The translations under genes were made by a program, and so were the position numbers. Under the pieces are notes generated by a model. That model was not told where the DNA came from. It made no database searches and worked only from the letters and a program-made list of their open reading frames with translations. Shown here piece after piece: positions 61,947 through 64,000 of a stretch of DNA of 64,000 nucleotides. The stretch's first letter is position 1; the number at the start of each line of letters is the position of its first letter. The stretch is from an uncultured Burkholderiales bacterium. GTDB taxonomy: Bacteria; Pseudomonadota; Gammaproteobacteria; Burkholderiales; Burkholderiaceae_C. The DNA lies in NCBI GenBank assembly GCA_903828695.1, contig CAIKNE010000133.1:1-64000 (forward strand), written 5' to 3'.

Positions 61947-62737
61947 TCCCCGGCCCTCGAACCAAGGACCTCATTAAACTTCAGTGTTTTAACACCTTGC
62001 GTAGTCGCGAGCAAACAAAGCGTTGCTTGTTGATAAGCAAATACGCCCACAGTCACCACGCCCGCCCATTGGCTGACTAAACTCTCGAAGGCCATGGGCT
62101 CTTTAATCTGTAGTCCACTGACATCCAAAATATGCTGTCCGTTATCCGTGACCAGTGGTGCCCCTCCTTTGAGTCTGAGTTTGGCGCTGCCTCCCAACTC
62201 CTCGAAGCGGTGCATCAACTGCGTTGCTGCCATCGGTATGATCTCAACCGGCAAGGGGAAACGACCCAGCGTATTCACAAGCTTTGACTCGTCTGCAATA
62301 CAAATGAAGGACTTTGCCAAAGAGGCAACAATTTTTTCCCGCGTCAGTGCAGCCCCGCCCCCTTTGATCATGTAACCGCCGTGATCAATCTCATCTGCAC
62401 CGTCAATGTAGATAGACAGCCCATCAACCAAGGAAGCATCCAAAACCGAAATACCGAGCTCACGCAGCAAAGCTGTCGTCGCCTCTGAACTGGAGACGGC
62501 CCCCTTTAAGCCCTTAAGCAAGGCCTCATTGGCGCCAAGAGCTTTGATGAAATGGTTGACTGTTGATCCAGTGCCCACACCAATGATGTCCCCGGCTTTG
62601 ACATACTTCAATGCCTCCAGACCCACGAGGGCTTTGAGCTCTTCTTGGGAGAGCACGGAAGCAACTGTAACAGCGGAAGCATTATTACCAACTCCAGTGC
62701 TGGCTTGAGTGTTGGTGGAGGGGTTTTGGGTTGACAT
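61943..62737 (-). CDS. rpiA: Ribose-5-phosphate isomerase A
   Basis: IGVGTGSTVNHFI, IDGADEID, MIKGGGAALTREKIVA. Confidence 0.95.
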   Translation of the reverse strand: MSTQNPSTNTQASTGVGNNASAVTVASVLSQEELKALVGLEALKYVKAGDIIGVGTGSTVNHFIKALGANEALLKGLKGAVSSSEATTALLRELGISVLDASLVDGLSIYIDGADEIDHGGYMIKGGGAALTREKIVASLAKSFICIADESKLVNTLGRFPLPVEIIPMAATQLMHRFEELGGSAKLRLKGGAPLVTDNGQHILDVSGLQIKEPMAFESLVSQWAGVVTVGVFAYQQATLCLLATTQGVKTLKFNEVLGSRAGD

Positions 62738-62804
62738 GATGGGACGAGGTCTTTCTAAGATCTGAGAGAATTAGGGGATATATATCAAACACCTGCATTA
62801 TCCA

Positions 62805-63962
62805 ATGTTATCAACTTCCGTTCAAAACTTTTTCTATCTCCGCCTGATTCGCCCTATCCTCTTCGCTCTAGATGCTGAGCGCGCGCATGATTTGACAATG
62901 GCCTTTCTAAGACACACGCAAAACACATTGCTCAGCGTACTTTACGCTCAGACAACAACGTATGACCCCGTGGAGATTTTGGGCTTGAAATTCCCAAACA
63001 AAGTTGGCCTGGCCGCAGGCTTGGACAAAAATGCAGCCTGTATAGACGCGTTTAACGCGATGGGGTTTGGTTTCGTGGAGGTGGGCACCGTAACGCCGCT
63101 TGCACAAAGTGGCAATCCCATGCCTCGTATGTTTCGCATCCCCGAGCAAGCGGCCCTCATCAACAGACTGGGTTTCAATAATTTGGGCACTCAAACTTTT
63201 ATTGATAATGTCAAAGTTGCAAGGTACAAGCACTCAAGACAAGCTTCTAAAAACGCAGCGAACGTGCCCCACTCTCATGCAGCTCAGATGGTACTGGGAT
63301 TAAATATTGGTAAAAATGCACTCACTCCTATCGAAAATGCTGCAGCTGATTACTTGATTTGTTTAAGAGATGTTTATCCTTTCGCTGACTATGTAACCGT
63401 CAACATCTCCAGTCCCAACACAAAAAATCTGCGCTCCCTCCAAAATGATGAGACCCTTGAGCAACTACTCATAACCCTGGAGCATGAGCGAGTGCGGCTT
63501 CAAAATGAGCACAACAAACATGTCCCACTCTTTCTTAAAATAGCCCCCGATTTGGATGATGTTCAAATGCAGGTGATCGCAAGTGCTCTGATCAAAATAA
63601 GAGACATGCACGTGCGGGATGAGGTGAGCCCTCGGCGCCAATCATGGGGTTTGATTGCAACGAACACCACTCTCGCGCGCGACGCCGTGCAGGGCCATGC
63701 GCACGCAGCACAGACGGGGGGATTGTCGGGTGCTCCGGTGTTTCAATCGAGCAACCGAGTCATCAAATCGATGCGAGAGCGCCTGGGGCCAGATTTTGCG
63801 ATCATCGGGGTTGGGGGTATTTGCTGCGCAGCAGATGCCAGGGAGAAAATGGATGCTGGTGCTAATTTGGTTCAAATTTATACAGGACTGATCTACAAAG
63901 GACCAGGTTTGGTGGCTGAAGTTGCACAAGCCCTGAAAGGGAGGGCTGCCGCTGGGACTTAA
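62805..63962 (+). CDS. pyrD: Dihydroorotate dehydrogenase (quinone)
   Basis: [51 protein letters not shown]. Confidence 0.96.
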   Translation: MLSTSVQNFFYLRLIRPILFALDAERAHDLTMAFLRHTQNTLLSVLYAQTTTYDPVEILGLKFPNKVGLAAGLDKNAACIDAFNAMGFGFVEVGTVTPLAQSGNPMPRMFRIPEQAALINRLGFNNLGTQTFIDNVKVARYKHSRQASKNAANVPHSHAAQMVLGLNIGKNALTPIENAAADYLICLRDVYPFADYVTVNISSPNTKNLRSLQNDETLEQLLITLEHERVRLQNEHNKHVPLFLKIAPDLDDVQMQVIASALIKIRDMHVRDEVSPRRQSWGLIATNTTLARDAVQGHAHAAQTGGLSGAPVFQSSNRVIKSMRERLGPDFAIIGVGGICCAADAREKMDAGANLVQIYTGLIYKGPGLVAEVAQALKGRAAAGT

Positions 63963-64000
63963 GCGCCCACCCGAACTTTAAAAAAGTCTTTGTATGACTT

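Noticed and set aside
62774-62791. GGATATATATCAA upstream of pyrD as an FNR site
   Set aside because: Only one half-site matches TTGATNNNNATCAA; likely chance in AT-rich DNA
1-64000. CRISPR arrays, tRNA/rRNA genes, IS elements, prophage genes
   Set aside because: None recognised on reading either strand; a tRNAscan/Infernal and ISfinder run would be decisive

Overview
This 64 kb window looks like ordinary, gene-dense betaproteobacterial chromosome. Burkholderiales is inferred from gene families and the aceE-aceF-lpdA, FixL/FixJ-like, folD and M3-peptidase neighbourhood, not from a database search. I saw no rRNA, tRNA, CRISPR array, prophage or transposase. Well-supported loci are: a two-cytochrome locus (about 1.1-3.3 kb); a divergent ene-reductase/aldo-keto reductase pair; HU; a complete kdpFABCDE K+ uptake system; a MFS-SDR-ModA-IorA-IorB molybdo-hydroxylase operon; feoAB; transketolase; a TonB receptor-ExbB-ExbD-TonB system; dctA; a voltage-gated K+ channel; the pyruvate dehydrogenase operon with a divergent two-component system; and folD, prlC, rpiA and pyrD. 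The best candidate for something unusual is the first locus. It encodes a single-heme N-terminus (PTFARQTGQSCVACH...PELTPYGRIFKLTGYT) fused to a probable outer-membrane beta-barrel, in the manner of Cyc2 fused cytochrome-porins. It sits next to a di-heme c4-like lipoprotein and downstream of a perfect FNR-type box (TTGATATATATCAA). Other items worth checking are a perfect 14-bp inverted repeat between the ene-reductase and aldo-keto reductase genes, an unannotated 34-aa ORF overlapping kdpF, a His-rich FKBP, recurrent 9-bp tandem repeats, and a structured intergenic region downstream of dctA. All family assignments are by eye from the translations; no searches were run.
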